The notes below the pieces were generated by a model. It was not told the DNA's origin and ran no database searches. It worked only from the letters and a program-made list of their open reading frames with translations. A stretch of DNA of 64,000 bases from Okeanomitos corallinicola TIOX110. GTDB lineage: Bacteria > Cyanobacteriota > Cyanobacteriia > Cyanobacteriales > Nostocaceae. The position numbers and the translations under genes are program-made. The stretch covers positions 3,451,318-3,515,317 of the forward strand of contig NZ_CP150886.1 in the NCBI RefSeq assembly GCF_038050375.1. The letters run 5' to 3'. This document shows positions 63,808 through 64,000 of this stretch, in pieces. Numbering within the stretch: the first letter of the stretch is position 1; the number at the start of each line of letters is the position of its first letter.

Positions 63808-64000
63808 ATGCTACACCGCAAAATTTATCAACTGTGTTGCGACGGGCGGGAGGTATGTGTTTTTTTGCGGGATCAGCAACGCTGGATAGAGCAAGCCCGC
63901 ATTATTGATATAGAAGGTGACTTAGTGACCCTGCGCTATGAAACCGACGAAGAAGACGAAGTTTCTTCATGGGAAGAGATGATTCGCTTAGAAAGCATCG
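63808..64000 (+). CDS. DUF6679-like conserved cyanobacterial protein, 5' part (cut by window edge)
   Basis: The ATG at 63808 starts a frame of 64 codons to the window end: MLHRKIYQLCCDGREVCVFL, then DQQRWIEQARIIDIEGDLVTLRYETDEEDEVSSWEEM. I remember this near-invariant N-terminus as a conserved cyanobacterial family labelled DUF6679. The remainder is outside the window. Codons are GC-richer than the surroundings, which fits strong conservation or expression. Function unknown. Confidence 0.75.
   Translation, partial: MLHRKIYQLCCDGREVCVFLRDQQRWIEQARIIDIEGDLVTLRYETDEEDEVSSWEEMIRLESI

Overview
The window looks like chromosomal DNA of a filamentous, probably heterocyst-forming cyanobacterium (Nostocales; an Anabaena/Dolichospermum/Nostoc-like genome). 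The sequence is AT-rich with many copies of the HIP1 octamer GCGATCGC. It carries cyanobacterial marker families (IctB, GUN4-domain protein, DUF3531, DUF3134, the Sll0314/Alr1548 TPR family, a DUF6679-like protein and a cyanoexosortase B locus). It also has heptamer tandem repeats and short palindromic repeats of the sort scattered through Nostocales genomes. The genus is an inference; no rRNA gene is present.

Layout. 1-4.2 kb: end of a DUF29 gene, a MazF-type toxin-antitoxin pair, pgk, a universal stress protein and ictB. 4.5-6.1 kb: a GAF/histidine-kinase-like protein that has lost its phospho-acceptor histidine. 6.5-13.2 kb: a same-strand exopolysaccharide/exosortase locus (sugar aminotransferase, cyanoexosortase B, its partner protein, Wza-like exporter, Wzc-like chain-length protein without a tyrosine tail). 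13.2-15.2 kb: cofG, whose 3' end is remodelled by a small inverted-repeat element, and trhO. 15.3-21.1 kb: tRNA-Ala, a DUF938 methyltransferase, an acyltransferase, small conserved genes, and leuD and leuC separated by an unknown gene. 21.5-27.8 kb: cysteine desulfurase, an ATP-grasp enzyme, an asparagine-synthetase-like protein without the glutaminase cysteine, and pepA. 28-35.4 kb: a GDYXXLXY/DUF2157 pair, an RsmB-like methyltransferase, a second acyltransferase, tadA, a GUN4-domain gene and icd. 35.5-39 kb: a Uma2 protein, then a two-ATPase STAND-like protein divergent from a small membrane protein across an array of CCTAC repeats. 39.2-45 kb: exported Mn-type superoxide dismutase, rsmG, an ABC ATPase, small cyanobacterial genes, a second Uma2 gene and an overlapping RelE-like pair. 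45.2-50.6 kb: a transposase relic, ftsH, a secreted protein, hicAB with an operator-like palindrome in its promoter, gltX and tRNA-Asp. 50.7-56.8 kb: two tandem Ser/Thr kinases sharing an unrecognised C-terminal domain, a phytase-like esterase and a RecB-like nuclease. 57-64 kb: a C-S-lyase-like enzyme, a glycosyltransferase, a YjbQ protein, an FHA-pseudokinase, a NIF3 protein, small genes and the start of a DUF6679-like gene.

Most genes are housekeeping or conserved cyanobacterial genes in short operons or alone. The coherent functional groups are the EPS/exosortase locus, the interrupted leuC/leuD pair, the hicAB, mazEF-like and RelE-like modules, and the signalling cluster (three Hanks-type kinase genes within about 11 kb, one apparently catalytically dead). 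The observations I rate highest are the element insertion that rewrites the CofG C-terminus, the STAND-like/small-membrane-protein divergent pair with its CCTAC array, the shared C-terminal domain of the tandem kinases, and the two probable pseudo-enzymes. I found no CRISPR array, no rRNA and no intact insertion sequence. Family names come from recall of characteristic motifs and have not been checked by database search.
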